A DNA stretch of 64,000 bases. It comes from an uncultured Pelagibacteraceae bacterium. Lineage in GTDB: Bacteria > Pseudomonadota > Alphaproteobacteria > Pelagibacterales > Pelagibacteraceae. The notes beneath the pieces were generated by a model that was not told where the DNA came from, did not search any database, and saw nothing but the letters and a program-made list of their open reading frames with translations. The position numbers and the translations under genes were made by a program. Shown here piece after piece: positions 26,592 to 35,960 of this stretch. Position 1 is the stretch's first letter, and each line of letters starts with the position of its first letter. Location of the stretch: positions 124,001 through 188,000 of the forward strand of contig CABYDS010000001.1 of NCBI GenBank assembly GCA_902517745.1, written 5' to 3'.

Positions 26592-26942
26592 ATGAGTATT
26601 GTCGACAAATCAGACGAAGAAATCATTAAAATTGCTGATCCTATCTGGGATAACATGGTTAGATGTTCTAACATGAAAGACTATGGTGGATTTACTAGGG
26701 ATTTATCATCACAAATGCTTTACGGGGCCAACGAAGTAGAGCTAGGCAAGCAATGGGCAAGCAATAAGCTGATCTCAAGCCTTAAAGAGGGGTGTAAGGC
26801 TATAGGCTGTCTAAGAAGAGGCTTGTACGTAACTGTTATCTATAAACAAAACAGTACAGAGATACCAGGAGACTTTTTAGGTCGACTTGTCCTTGGAGAA
26901 GAGGGAGATGAGGTCAAAGTCTTCGGGGCAACTATTTTTTAA
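26592..26942 (+). CDS. Conserved-looking unknown protein downstream of aprA (116 residues)
   Basis: A 116-residue soluble protein starting 9 bases after aprA. It has three cysteines (RCSNM, EGCKAIGCLRRG), an acidic front, a helical middle and a beta-rich C-terminus; no membrane segment or signal. I do not recognise a family. Base composition is unlike its neighbours: about 45% GC over 26701-26820 against about 30% around it. Position last in the aprMBA operon suggests a role in APS/sulfite metabolism, for example an accessory or regulatory protein; that is inference. Confidence 0.75.
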   Translation: MSIVDKSDEEIIKIADPIWDNMVRCSNMKDYGGFTRDLSSQMLYGANEVELGKQWASNKLISSLKEGCKAIGCLRRGLYVTVIYKQNSTEIPGDFLGRLVLGEEGDEVKVFGATIF

Positions 26943-26993
26943 ATTTAATTAAATATTATTTGCATTTAGTAAAACTTGTGGTATTTCGCGGGT

Positions 26994-27140
26994 ATGCTTC
27001 AAGCTTTTAATCAAAATATTAAGAAAATCCCATTATTAGTTTCAAATCAGTTTTCAAAAATAATTAAATCTTTTCTATATCTTTTTATATTTTTTACTTG
27101 GGCAATTATAATCTTAGGAACATTTCAAAATTTTATTTAA
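26994..27140 (+). CDS. Possible small single-helix membrane protein (48 residues)
   Basis: ATG at 26994 opens 48 codons. The front half is amphipathic and basic (MLQAFNQNIKKI, then SNQFSKIIKS), the back half a single membrane helix ending FTWAIIILGTFQNF. Lies in the 249-base gap between the 116-residue protein and the TauE/SafE gene, same strand. No family recognised; the ribosome site is poor. The rest of the gap shows nothing else. Confidence 0.4.
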   Translation: MLQAFNQNIKKIPLLVSNQFSKIIKSFLYLFIFFTWAIIILGTFQNFI

Positions 27141-27191
27141 TTTATTCTTATAATCATTGACTTTAGATTATGAGAGGAATAGTTAGATTAT

Positions 27192-28277
27192 ATGGAATAT
27201 TTTCTTCCAATAGCTCAAGTCGAGATTAACATACTCTTTATATTTGGTTTAAGTTTAGCAGTTGGTATTCTTTCAGGATTATTTGGTGTAGGCGGAGGAT
27301 TTTTAATGACACCGTTTTTAATATTTTTAGGTATTCCACCTGCTTATGCAGTTCCAAATGAAGCAAGCAATATTTTAGGTACATCGGTATCTGGTTCAAC
27401 TACTCATTATTTAAAAGGTACATTAGATTATAAAATGGGATTGATGATTGTAGTCGGAGGAACTATTGGAACTTTACTTGGGATATTAACTTTTTCTTAT
27501 TTTCAAGATATTGGAAAAATAAACATTGTTATCTCTTTAGCCTACATGTACATCTTAGCTATACTTGGAACTTTAATGCTTATTCAAGGAGTATCCGAAA
27601 TTGATAAGGCTAGAAAAAAAATTGTTGTTAGAAAAAAATTACATACTCATTATTGGATACATGGACTACCCTTTAGAATGCGTTTTAAAAAATCAAAAGT
27701 TTATGAAAGTGCATTTACTCCAATTATTATTGGTTTAATTGTTGGATATATTGCAGCAATTATGGGAGTGGGTGGTGCATTTATATTGGTTCCTGCAATG
27801 ATTTATATTATTGGAATGCCAACAAAACTAATTCCTGGCACATCTTTGTTTGTTACAATTTTTGTAAGTGCAATTGTAACTGTTCTTCATGCTTTTAATT
27901 ACGGAACAATTGATCTTGTTTTAGTTTTTGTACTTATACTTGGCTCAATTATTGGCGTTCAGTTTGGTCAAAAAATTGGTGAAAAAGTTGATAGCTCAGA
28001 ATTTAAAACCATCTTAGCAGTACTTTTATTATTAGTTGGAATTGCAATTGCTTATGACACTTTTATTAAAGAAGACATAATCGTTGAAACAGTAGCAAAT
28101 GGAACTAAAAACCTTGGTAACATAGCACAGTTTATTTTAGATTATTCTAAAGACCTTCCAGTTTTTTATGGACTTACATCAGTTGTATTAGCAGTAGTTC
28201 TTGGAATTGGAGCTGCAATTTTAAGAAATTATATTTCTAAGTGGAACAAAGCAAGAGAAGCTAAGCTTAAAGCTTAA
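27192..28277 (+). CDS. TauE/SafE family sulfite/anion exporter
   Basis: A 361-residue permease with eight or nine helices and two TauE/SafE repeats beginning [19 protein letters not shown] and [18 protein letters not shown]. It is larger than the copy at 8350 because of a basic cytoplasmic loop (about 145-175) and a C-terminal helix. Between AprMBA and the sulfite-releasing enzymes SuyAB and Xsc, it is well placed to export excess sulfite or sulfate. The 3' end overlaps the convergent suyB-like gene by 4 bases. Confidence 0.85.
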   Translation: MEYFLPIAQVEINILFIFGLSLAVGILSGLFGVGGGFLMTPFLIFLGIPPAYAVPNEASNILGTSVSGSTTHYLKGTLDYKMGLMIVVGGTIGTLLGILTFSYFQDIGKINIVISLAYMYILAILGTLMLIQGVSEIDKARKKIVVRKKLHTHYWIHGLPFRMRFKKSKVYESAFTPIIIGLIVGYIAAIMGVGGAFILVPAMIYIIGMPTKLIPGTSLFVTIFVSAIVTVLHAFNYGTIDLVLVFVLILGSIIGVQFGQKIGEKVDSSEFKTILAVLLLLVGIAIAYDTFIKEDIIVETVANGTKNLGNIAQFILDYSKDLPVFYGLTSVVLAVVLGIGAAILRNYISKWNKAREAKLKA

Positions 28278-29440
28278 GCACTTCTGTATAATTTAGTCAT
28301 AACAAATTCTCTGTGACCAAGTGCTTCAGCACAAGTTAATCTTCCGTTTGCAACTCTTATCGTTGCTTTAATTAATTCGTTACCAGCTTCATCTAAATTC
28401 ATTTCTCTTGATAAGATTTTAGAAACATCAACATCAATATGTTCACTCATGGTTCTAGCAGTTAAAGGATTAGCAGTTAATTTTACTACTGGTTCAATTG
28501 GGTTTCCAATTATATTTCCTTGTCCAGTTGGAAATAGGTGAAGATTAAATCCTCCTGCAGCTTGTAAAGTAACACATTCTGCAGCAGCTGATGATGTATC
28601 CATAAAGTATAAGCCTGGACCTTTGGTTGGTTCTTCTGCTGGCTCTAGTACATCAATAAATTTACATCCCCCAATTTTTTGAAAGTTTCCAAATGCTTTT
28701 TCTTCAATTGTAGTAAGTCCACCAGCTATGTTTCCAGCTGTTGGTTGACTTTCGGAAAGATCATCTGTTGCTTCTTTTAAGATGAAATCATTATACGAAC
28801 TCCACGTTTTTCTAAATTTTTCTTGAGCTTCAGGAGTTTTTCCTCTTTTTTCACATACAGTTTCAGCACCTGTTAGCTCAGATGTTTCACCAAAACATAA
28901 ATGAACACCAAGGGGCTCTAATTTATCCATTAAATTTCCAACTGTCGGATTTGATGCTAATCCTGATGTTGTATCAGATTCTCCACATTTAACTGAAATC
29001 CATAAATCACTTATAGGACGTTCTTCTCTTTGTTTCTCAGATGCCCAAATGGAAAATTCTTGAGCTTTCTTTGAAACTCTTGCGATAGTGTCTATATCTC
29101 CTACACCTTCTATACTAAAACCTTCAACTGGTTTTCCAGTCGTTGCAATTGCATCAACAATTCTTTTTGTCCATTTAGGCTCAATACCAATTACTATAAC
29201 TGCTGCTACATTTGGATTTTTTCCTGTTCCAATCATTGTTCTAAAATGAAGCTCTAGGTCTGCTCCAAATTGTAATCTTCCATAAGAATGTGGAAGTGCA
29301 ATCGTACCTTTAATATTATTAGCTACAGCTTCAGCACAAGCATTTGAAATATCATCAACAGGTAGAATTATTACGTGATTTCTTGTGCCTGTTCTTCCAT
29401 CTTCTCTTTTATATCCTAAAAACGTTTTTGGAATTTCCAT
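28274..29440 (-). CDS. suyB: UxaA-family large subunit, probable (R)-sulfolactate sulfo-lyase SuyB
   Basis: A 388-residue protein of the altronate/galactarate dehydratase family ([19 protein letters not shown] at the front, [16 protein letters not shown] in the middle with a likely Fe-binding Cys, [18 protein letters not shown] near the end). This family includes SuyB, the catalytic subunit that splits sulfolactate into pyruvate and sulfite. The small subunit lies directly upstream and xsc is divergent, so a sulfonate role is favoured over sugar-acid dehydration. Specific substrate is inferred from context. Confidence 0.68.
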   Translation of the reverse strand: MEIPKTFLGYKREDGRTGTRNHVIILPVDDISNACAEAVANNIKGTIALPHSYGRLQFGADLELHFRTMIGTGKNPNVAAVIVIGIEPKWTKRIVDAIATTGKPVEGFSIEGVGDIDTIARVSKKAQEFSIWASEKQREERPISDLWISVKCGESDTTSGLASNPTVGNLMDKLEPLGVHLCFGETSELTGAETVCEKRGKTPEAQEKFRKTWSSYNDFILKEATDDLSESQPTAGNIAGGLTTIEEKAFGNFQKIGGCKFIDVLEPAEEPTKGPGLYFMDTSSAAAECVTLQAAGGFNLHLFPTGQGNIIGNPIEPVVKLTANPLTARTMSEHIDVDVSKILSREMNLDEAGNELIKATIRVANGRLTCAEALGHREFVMTKLYRSA

Positions 29441-29441
29441 T

Positions 29442-29762
29442 TTACCACTTTTTAGTTTTTACGTTGTGAACATGTACATGCTCACCTTTTTTAATTGATT
29501 TAACTACTTTGCCAATATCATGTCCGTATTTTAATATTGTATCTCCCTCGTTAAGATCAGTCATAGCAATTTTATGACCCAAAGGTATTTCATCCATCGA
29601 TTGAATTTTTACTGATTTATCGTTTTCCATAATCCAGCAGTCACAGTCTTGTTTAGGAGTAATTTTTTCAATAACTACAACACCTACATTGTCTTTTTCA
29701 TCGTGGATTATAATATCTGTGCCAGCCATTGTGACGATTTCTTTGTTTGAAATTCGATCCAA
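29442..29762 (-). CDS. suyA: SAF-domain small subunit, probable sulfo-lyase SuyA
   Basis: A 106-residue protein with one SAF domain ([33 protein letters not shown] at the end), the same domain found at the N-terminus of altronate dehydratase and as the separate subunit SuyA. An N-terminal extension of about 30 residues precedes it. The start could instead be the second Met at residue 12. One base separates it from suyB; divergent from xsc across 57 bases. Confidence 0.68.
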   Translation of the reverse strand: MDRISNKEIVTMAGTDIIIHDEKDNVGVVVIEKITPKQDCDCWIMENDKSVKIQSMDEIPLGHKIAMTDLNEGDTILKYGHDIGKVVKSIKKGEHVHVHNVKTKKW

Positions 29763-29819
29763 TTTATATATGAATTGGGCACTTTGACAATTAAAAAATA
29801 GAATTAAGAAGGATTTGAT

Positions 29820-31604
29820 ATGGCTAAAATGACGACTGAAGAAGCTTTTGTAAAAGTTTTACAAATGCATGGTATCGAACATTCGTTTGGTATTATTGGT
29901 TCTGCATTCATGCCTATTTCTGATCTTTTCCCAGAAGCTGGAATAACTTTTTGGGACGTTGCTCATGAAACAAATGGTGGATTGATTGCTGATGGTTATA
30001 CGAGAGCAACTGGAAAGATGTCAATGGTGATTGCTCAAAATGGTCCGGGTATTACAGGACTTGTTACACCAATAAAAACTGCTTACTGGAATCATACTCC
30101 GTTACTATTAGTTACACCACAAGCTGCAAACAAAACTATGGGCCAAGGTGGTTTTCAAGAAGTAGAGCAAATGAATTTATTTAAAGACATGGTGTGTTAT
30201 CAAGAAGAAGTTAGAGACCCATCAAGAATGGCAGAAGTTTTAAACAGGGTAATAGAAAAAGCATTTAGAGGTTCAGCGCCTGCACAAATAAATGTGCCAA
30301 GAGATTTTTGGACACAAGTTATAGATATAGAATTACCTCCAATTGTAAGATTTGAAAGACAAGGTGGCGGAAAAGATGCTGTTGATAGAGCGGCAAAATT
30401 ATTATCAGAAGCAAAATTCCCAGTAATTTTATCTGGGGCAGGAGTTGTTATTGGTGATGCTATTGATGATTGTAAAAAATTAGCAGAAAAGCTTGATGCG
30501 CCTGTATGTAATGGATATCAACATAACGATAGTTTTCCAGGAAGCCATCCATTAGCTGTTGGTCCATTAGGTTACAACGGATCTAAAGCTGCAATGGAGT
30601 TAATTTCAAAAGCTGATGTAGTTTTAGCATTAGGAACAAGATTAAATCCATTTTCAACATTACCAGGATATGGAATTGATTACTGGCCAAAAGATGCAAC
30701 AATTATTCAAGTAGATATGAACCCTGATCGTATTGGTTTAACAAAAAAAGTCACTGTTGGTATTTGCGGTGATGCTAAAATGGTAGCTCAACAAATACTA
30801 GAAAAACTTTCATCAAATGCTGGAGATAATGGTAGAGAAGATAGAAAAAATCTAATTCATCAAACAAAATCTGCATGGTTGCAAACTCTTACAAGTTTAG
30901 ATCATGAAGATGATGATCCAGGAACTGTTTGGAATAAAGAAGCAAGAGAAAGAGATAAAGACAGAATGTCTCCAAGACAAGCATGGAGAGCTATTCAAGC
31001 TGGGATGCCAGAAGATGTTATAATATCAAGTGATATTGGAAATAATTGTGCAATAGGTAATGCATACCCAACATTTGAGAAACCAAGAAAATATTTAGCA
31101 CCAGGTTTATTTGGACCATGCGGTTATGGATTTCCATCTATTCTTGGAGCAAAAATTGGATGCCCAGATACTCCAGTTATAGGTTTTGCTGGTGACGGAG
31201 CATTTGGAATAAGTATGAACGAAATGAGTTCGTGTGCAAGAGAAGAGTGGCCTGCAATAACAATGGTAATTTTTAGAAATTATCAATGGGGTGCTGAAAA
31301 AAGAAATTCAATTTTATGGTTCGATGATAATTTTGTTGGAACAGAGTTAGATCCAGAATTAAGTTATGCAAAAGTTGCTAATGCATGTGGTTTAAAAGGC
31401 GTTATCGCAAATACAATGGAAGAAACCACTAAAGCTATTAAACAATCATGTGAAGATCAGAAAAAAGGTATTACTACATTTATCGAAATAATTCTAAATC
31501 AAGAATTAGGTGAGCCGTTCAGAAGAGATGCTATGAAAAAACCAGTTAAAGTAGCTGGTATAAGCAAGAGTGATATGAAACCTCAAAAGTCTCTTGTTAG
31601 TTGA
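29820..31604 (+). CDS. xsc: Sulfoacetaldehyde acetyltransferase
   Basis: A 594-residue thiamine-pyrophosphate enzyme. The E in DVAHETNGG is the cofactor-activating glutamate; FAGDGAFGISMNE is the TPP/Mg motif; IIGSAFMPISDLFPEAGI and ARDxW-like NVPRDFWTQVID agree with Xsc more than with acetolactate synthase. It converts sulfoacetaldehyde and phosphate to acetyl phosphate and sulfite. Ribosome site AGAAGGA precedes the ATG. It completes the taurine route begun by the aminotransferase at 1383, though 26 kb away, and depends on thiamine, linking to ThiV. Confidence 0.92.
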   Translation: MAKMTTEEAFVKVLQMHGIEHSFGIIGSAFMPISDLFPEAGITFWDVAHETNGGLIADGYTRATGKMSMVIAQNGPGITGLVTPIKTAYWNHTPLLLVTPQAANKTMGQGGFQEVEQMNLFKDMVCYQEEVRDPSRMAEVLNRVIEKAFRGSAPAQINVPRDFWTQVIDIELPPIVRFERQGGGKDAVDRAAKLLSEAKFPVILSGAGVVIGDAIDDCKKLAEKLDAPVCNGYQHNDSFPGSHPLAVGPLGYNGSKAAMELISKADVVLALGTRLNPFSTLPGYGIDYWPKDATIIQVDMNPDRIGLTKKVTVGICGDAKMVAQQILEKLSSNAGDNGREDRKNLIHQTKSAWLQTLTSLDHEDDDPGTVWNKEARERDKDRMSPRQAWRAIQAGMPEDVIISSDIGNNCAIGNAYPTFEKPRKYLAPGLFGPCGYGFPSILGAKIGCPDTPVIGFAGDGAFGISMNEMSSCAREEWPAITMVIFRNYQWGAEKRNSILWFDDNFVGTELDPELSYAKVANACGLKGVIANTMEETTKAIKQSCEDQKKGITTFIEIILNQELGEPFRRDAMKKPVKVAGISKSDMKPQKSLVS

Positions 31605-31650
31605 GATTAGTAAAATTTCATTATAAAAATAATTAACTGTCAGGAAATAA

Positions 31651-33228
31651 ATGAAAGTTAAGAATATTCTTTTTATAATGGCTGATCAACTTAGGTGGGA
31701 TTACCTTTCATGTTATGGCCATCCACATTTAAAAACTCCTCACTTAGATAATTTGGCAAAAAAAGGTGTAATGTTTGAATCTGCTTATGTTCAAGCACCT
31801 GTATGCGGCCCATCAAGAGCATCTTACTACACAGGAAGAACAGTATTTAGTCATGGCTCCACATGGAACCAAGTACCACTTCCAATTGGCGAATTAACTA
31901 TTGGTGATTACTTGAGGCAGTCAGGAATAAAAACTTGTGTAGTCGGAAAAACACATATGAGACCTGATATTAATAGCATGAATAGATTGGGAATTTCAAA
32001 AACAACAGAAATTGGTTCTGTTGTAATGGAACCAGGGTTTGATCCTTATGAGAGAGATGATGGTCTTCATCCAAACAACATTATGAAAAAATCTGAAAAA
32101 AAATTATCCTATAACGAATGGTTAAATAAATTAGGATATGATGGAGATAATCCTTGGGATAGCTGGGCTAATTCAGTTGATGGAGAAAATGGAGAAGTTT
32201 TAAGTGGTTGGAGATTAAGAAATTCAAATAAACCATCTAGATTACCTGAAAAACATTCAGAAACTGCATTTATGACTAATAGAGCAATCGATTTTATAAA
32301 AGAAACTAAAGAACAATGGTTTTTGCATCTATCATATATAAAACCACATTGGCCTTATATTGCACCCGCACCATATCACAATATGTATTCGCAAAATCAA
32401 TTTTATCCTGTTCAAAGATCAGACTTAGAAAAAAATATTAATCATCCTGTCTATAAAGCTTTTATGGAAAATAGTATTTCAAAAACATTTTCACAAGAAA
32501 ACGTAAGAGAGACAGTTCTTGCTGGTTATATGGGTTTAATCAAACAAATTGATGACAATCTAGGAAGACTTTTTAAGTTTTTGGAAGAAAATGGGAATAT
32601 GCAAGATACTATGATTGTTTTTACATCAGATCATGGTGATTATCATGGTGATCATTGGCTTGGTGAAAAAGAATTATTTCATGAGCAAATAGTAAAAGTA
32701 CCGATGATTATTTATGATCCAAGTGAAGAAGCAAATAAAACAAGAGGAAAAAAAGAGAAAAGATTTATAGAGGCAATTGATTTACTTCCAACTTTTTTAG
32801 ATGCTGTAGAAAGTAAAGCAAGCAAACATAGACTTGAAGGTTCTTCTTTAATTCCAATTCTAAGAGATGAAAAAATTAGCAAATGGAGAGAGAGTGTATT
32901 TAGCGAGATAGATTATTCATTTAATGAAGCAAGAAAAATTTTAAATATAGGCGCTTCAGATGCAAGAGCCTATATGATTAGAAACGATAAATGGAAATAT
33001 ATTTATTATAAAGGTTTTCCACCACAATTATTTGATTTAGAAAAAGATAAAGATGAATTCAATGATCTTGGTCAATCTAAAGATCATCAAAACATACTAA
33101 ATCAAATGAAAGATATTTTACTAGAAAGATTAACAGATCGAAAAAATAGAACTGCCGCTGATGATGAATTTGTTTTGAAAGAGAGAGATTATTCTGAAGA
33201 TGGTGGTATAATGATTGGTGTTTGGTAA
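31651..33228 (+). CDS. Sulfatase-superfamily hydrolase (arylsulfatase or phosphonate monoesterase-like)
   Basis: A 525-residue cytoplasmic enzyme of the alkaline-phosphatase superfamily. NILFIMADQLRWD supplies metal aspartates, VCGPSRASYYTGR (Cys52) is a formylglycine maturation site, and FTSDHGDYHGDH holds the later metal ligands. The early TPHLDNLAKKGV and NQVPLP blocks resemble phosphonate monoester hydrolases/phosphodiesterases as well as choline-sulfatase-like enzymes. No signal peptide. 46 bases after xsc and convergent with the TRAP dctM gene. Substrate open: sulfate ester, phosphonate or phosphate diester. Confidence 0.85.
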   Translation: MKVKNILFIMADQLRWDYLSCYGHPHLKTPHLDNLAKKGVMFESAYVQAPVCGPSRASYYTGRTVFSHGSTWNQVPLPIGELTIGDYLRQSGIKTCVVGKTHMRPDINSMNRLGISKTTEIGSVVMEPGFDPYERDDGLHPNNIMKKSEKKLSYNEWLNKLGYDGDNPWDSWANSVDGENGEVLSGWRLRNSNKPSRLPEKHSETAFMTNRAIDFIKETKEQWFLHLSYIKPHWPYIAPAPYHNMYSQNQFYPVQRSDLEKNINHPVYKAFMENSISKTFSQENVRETVLAGYMGLIKQIDDNLGRLFKFLEENGNMQDTMIVFTSDHGDYHGDHWLGEKELFHEQIVKVPMIIYDPSEEANKTRGKKEKRFIEAIDLLPTFLDAVESKASKHRLEGSSLIPILRDEKISKWRESVFSEIDYSFNEARKILNIGASDARAYMIRNDKWKYIYYKGFPPQLFDLEKDKDEFNDLGQSKDHQNILNQMKDILLERLTDRKNRTAADDEFVLKERDYSEDGGIMIGVW

Positions 33229-33229
33229 T

Positions 33230-34540
33230 CTAAGGATACATTAAACTCGGCAAGTACAAACATAAAGCTGGAAAAGCTATTAATAACGCAAGTCTAATAA
33301 CATCAGTAATTAAGAACGGCAAAGTACCAAACCAAATTGTTTGAAGAGGTGTTTTGTTCATTACCCCTTTAATTACAAATAAATTCATACCAACCGGAGG
33401 TGAAATCAACCCAAATTCAACAACTATAACAGCAAATATTCCAAACCATACTGGATCAATTCCAGCATCAGCAATTACAGGATAAAAAACTGGAATAGTT
33501 AAAAATAACATTGCAAGAGAGTCCATTACAGTTCCAAGAACTAAATAAATAGCGCATATAACTAAAATAATCCCTAATGGAGTTAGTTGAAGATCATTAA
33601 TAAAATCTACTACCGTGAACGGTAATTGAGTGACTGTTATTAAAAAATTAAATACACTTGCACCAATAACAATTAAATAAAGAGCACCAACAGTTTTAAC
33701 AGTATCCCATATAGAATTTCTGAGCAGTTCAATTGTAAGCTCACCCCTAAAAAAAATAAATATGATTACCAAAATAACCCCAACTGCTGCACTTTCAGTA
33801 GCTGTAAAGAAACCAAGATAAAGACCGCCCATAATTATCGCAAAGATTAAAAATATTGGAAAAACTTTTGTTAGAGCAGATATCCTATCTCTTGCAGTCA
33901 TTTTCTCTCCATGACCACCTTGATCAGGGTAAATTACTAAATAAACTCTAATAGCAATCATGTATAAGACTACTGCAATCAATCCTGGTATTAGAGCTGC
34001 AAAAAATAATTGCTGTATTGATTGCTCAGTTAAATACGCATAAATTATCAATATTACACTTGGTGGAATTATAATTCCTAATGTTCCACCTGATGCAACG
34101 GAACCACTTATTAATGCATCACTATACCCGTGTCTTTTCATTTCAGGTCCTGCCATTTGTGACATTGTAGCTGCTGTAGCAATTGAAGATCCACAAATCA
34201 TTCCAAATCCAGCACACGCACCTACAGTAGACATTGCTAATCCACCTTTATAGTGACCAACAACTGCATAAGCTGCATCATATAAATTTCGAGATAGGTT
34301 TGCTCTATTTGCAAGATTTCCCATCAAAACGAAAAGAGGTAATACAGATAAAGTGTATTTTGAGACAGCCTCAAACGGAGCAGTTCCTAAAACAAAAAGA
34401 GCTTGTTCAAAACCTGTTATTAAAGCAAAACCTGTAAAACCAACTACTAACATTGAAATACCTATTGGAACATTTAATGCCATAAGAATTAGTACAACTA
34501 AAAAAGATAACGAACCGCTTACAATAGGATCAAAGCTCAT
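33230..34540 (-). CDS. dctM: TRAP transporter large permease DctM
   Basis: A 436-residue protein with 12 or more membrane helices and the TRAP signature regions PLFVLMGNLANRANLS, GMICGSSIATAATMSQMAGPEM and ASGGTLGIIIPPSVILIIYA. It overlaps the dctQ gene by 4 bases. With dctQ and the SBP gene at 35961 on the other strand it makes a three-part sodium-coupled importer for an organic acid. Confidence 0.94.
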   Translation of the reverse strand: MSFDPIVSGSLSFLVVLILMALNVPIGISMLVVGFTGFALITGFEQALFVLGTAPFEAVSKYTLSVLPLFVLMGNLANRANLSRNLYDAAYAVVGHYKGGLAMSTVGACAGFGMICGSSIATAATMSQMAGPEMKRHGYSDALISGSVASGGTLGIIIPPSVILIIYAYLTEQSIQQLFFAALIPGLIAVVLYMIAIRVYLVIYPDQGGHGEKMTARDRISALTKVFPIFLIFAIIMGGLYLGFFTATESAAVGVILVIIFIFFRGELTIELLRNSIWDTVKTVGALYLIVIGASVFNFLITVTQLPFTVVDFINDLQLTPLGIILVICAIYLVLGTVMDSLAMLFLTIPVFYPVIADAGIDPVWFGIFAVIVVEFGLISPPVGMNLFVIKGVMNKTPLQTIWFGTLPFLITDVIRLALLIAFPALCLYLPSLMYP

Positions 34541-35013
34541 GAGTTTTCATTCCTTAAAGCGCTAATTAACCAAAAAACTATAGCAACAACACTTAACCAC
34601 ATACCAACTGACGCTGCATAATAAAAAGGATAAAAATATATTTCTAAATCAATAGTTACTCTTTCATTTTTAAAAAAAGCCATAGCTTCTTTTGTTGTTG
34701 CATATGCCATCATGGACATAATCACTATCATTAAAATAAATCTAAAAATGTTTATAAAAATTTGAAAAGTATTGTTTGATACATTTTTTATAAAATCAGC
34801 AGAGACATTTGCATTTAAAAAGAAAGCTCTCGGCATTGCTAAGAATGCAACCAAGGCCATTCCGAATTCAACTAATTCAATTGTTCCTGTAACAGGAGAA
34901 TTTAGAAATCTTCGACCAAAGACATCACAAAAAGTTAGTATAGCTAAAGATAATAATATTAATCCTGATATAATTGCTGAAAGATCAAATATGTAATTAA
35001 TTTTAAATTTCAT
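34537..35013 (-). CDS. dctQ: TRAP transporter small permease DctQ
   Basis: A 158-residue four-helix membrane protein with the DctQ block TFCDVFGRRFLNSPVTGTIELVEFG and YYAASVGMWLSVVAIVFW. First gene of the minus-strand pair with dctM. Divergent from the FAH-family gene across 53 bases, so the regulatory region is shared. Confidence 0.9.
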   Translation of the reverse strand: MKFKINYIFDLSAIISGLILLSLAILTFCDVFGRRFLNSPVTGTIELVEFGMALVAFLAMPRAFFLNANVSADFIKNVSNNTFQIFINIFRFILMIVIMSMMAYATTKEAMAFFKNERVTIDLEIYFYPFYYAASVGMWLSVVAIVFWLISALRNENS

Positions 35014-35066
35014 TTGATAAACTTTCTTCTAATTTATCAGAGATTAACGTATAAAGTTATAAAAAT

Positions 35067-35924
35067 ATGAAATTTATCTCATTCAATCATGATAACAGTG
35101 AAAAGTTTGGAATTATTGAAAATAATTTAATAACCGATTTAACTGGAAAGATAGATGGAGCTTCAAGTTTAAAAGAATTAATAAAAATAAAAAAGATTAA
35201 AGAAGCAAAAGAATATGCAAAGAGTAATCCAGGATCTATAAAACCAGATCAAATTGAATATTCTCCTTTAATTCCTAATCCAGGTAAAATCATATGTGTA
35301 GGTTTGAATTACAGTGAGCATGTAAAAGAAACAAACCGTACCGTTGAGGAAAACCCAGTTATATTTCACAGATTTCCAGAAAGTCAAACAGCTCATATGC
35401 AACCAATACAAAGGCCGACTGTATCAGAAAGTTTAGACTTTGAAGGAGAAATGGCTGTAATAATAGGTGAGGCTGGTAAACATATCAAACCAGAGGATGC
35501 GTTAAAGCACATTGTTGGTTTTTCTTGTTATAACGAAAGCACTATTAGAGAGTGGCAAAGGCATACTAGACAATTTGGTATGGGAAAAAACTTTGAAAGA
35601 ACGGGAAGTTTTGGTCCTCACATGGTTTTAGCAGAAGACATTCCAGATTATAAAAGTTTAACAATAGAGACCAGGCTCAATGGCGAAGTAATGCAAAATG
35701 CTAAACTAAGTCAATTAATTTTCGATATACCAATTTTAATTTCTTATGTATCCAAAGCTATGGCGTGGAGAGCAGGCGATGTTTTGGTAACAGGAACTCC
35801 TGGTGGAGTAGGTTTTAAAAGAAATCCACCTGTTTTTATGAAACCAGGAGACAATGTTGAAGTCGAAATCACTGATATTGGTGTTTTATCTAACACTATT
35901 AAGGATGAAATAATTTCAAATTAG
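35067..35924 (+). CDS. Fumarylacetoacetate hydrolase (FAH) family protein
   Basis: A 285-residue FAH-family enzyme. The catalytic region includes ICVGLNYSEHVKET, metal ligands in LDFEGEMAVIIGE (E..E) and the lysine/threonine block VTGTPGGVGFKRNPP. Members hydrolyse or decarboxylate acylpyruvates and 2-oxo-3-enoates from aromatic catabolism. It lies between the TRAP permease and SBP genes, followed by a dioxygenase and hydroxylase, so action on a ring-cleavage product is likely. Ureidoglycolate lyase is a known annotation alternative. Confidence 0.85.
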   Translation: MKFISFNHDNSEKFGIIENNLITDLTGKIDGASSLKELIKIKKIKEAKEYAKSNPGSIKPDQIEYSPLIPNPGKIICVGLNYSEHVKETNRTVEENPVIFHRFPESQTAHMQPIQRPTVSESLDFEGEMAVIIGEAGKHIKPEDALKHIVGFSCYNESTIREWQRHTRQFGMGKNFERTGSFGPHMVLAEDIPDYKSLTIETRLNGEVMQNAKLSQLIFDIPILISYVSKAMAWRAGDVLVTGTPGGVGFKRNPPVFMKPGDNVEVEITDIGVLSNTIKDEIISN

Positions 35925-35960
35925 AGTTAAAATTTTAATATAAATTTTAGAGGGAGAAAT

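Noticed and set aside
27192..28277. Phage, transposon or CRISPR elements anywhere in the window
   Set aside because: No transposase, integrase or repeat-spacer array was found on either strand. The only mobility-like trace is the duplicated M24 end at 62804-63872.
29820..31604. Acetolactate synthase or glyoxylate carboligase as identity of the TPP enzyme
   Set aside because: Motifs, length and the neighbouring sulfite genes fit Xsc better; no small regulatory subunit is next to it.
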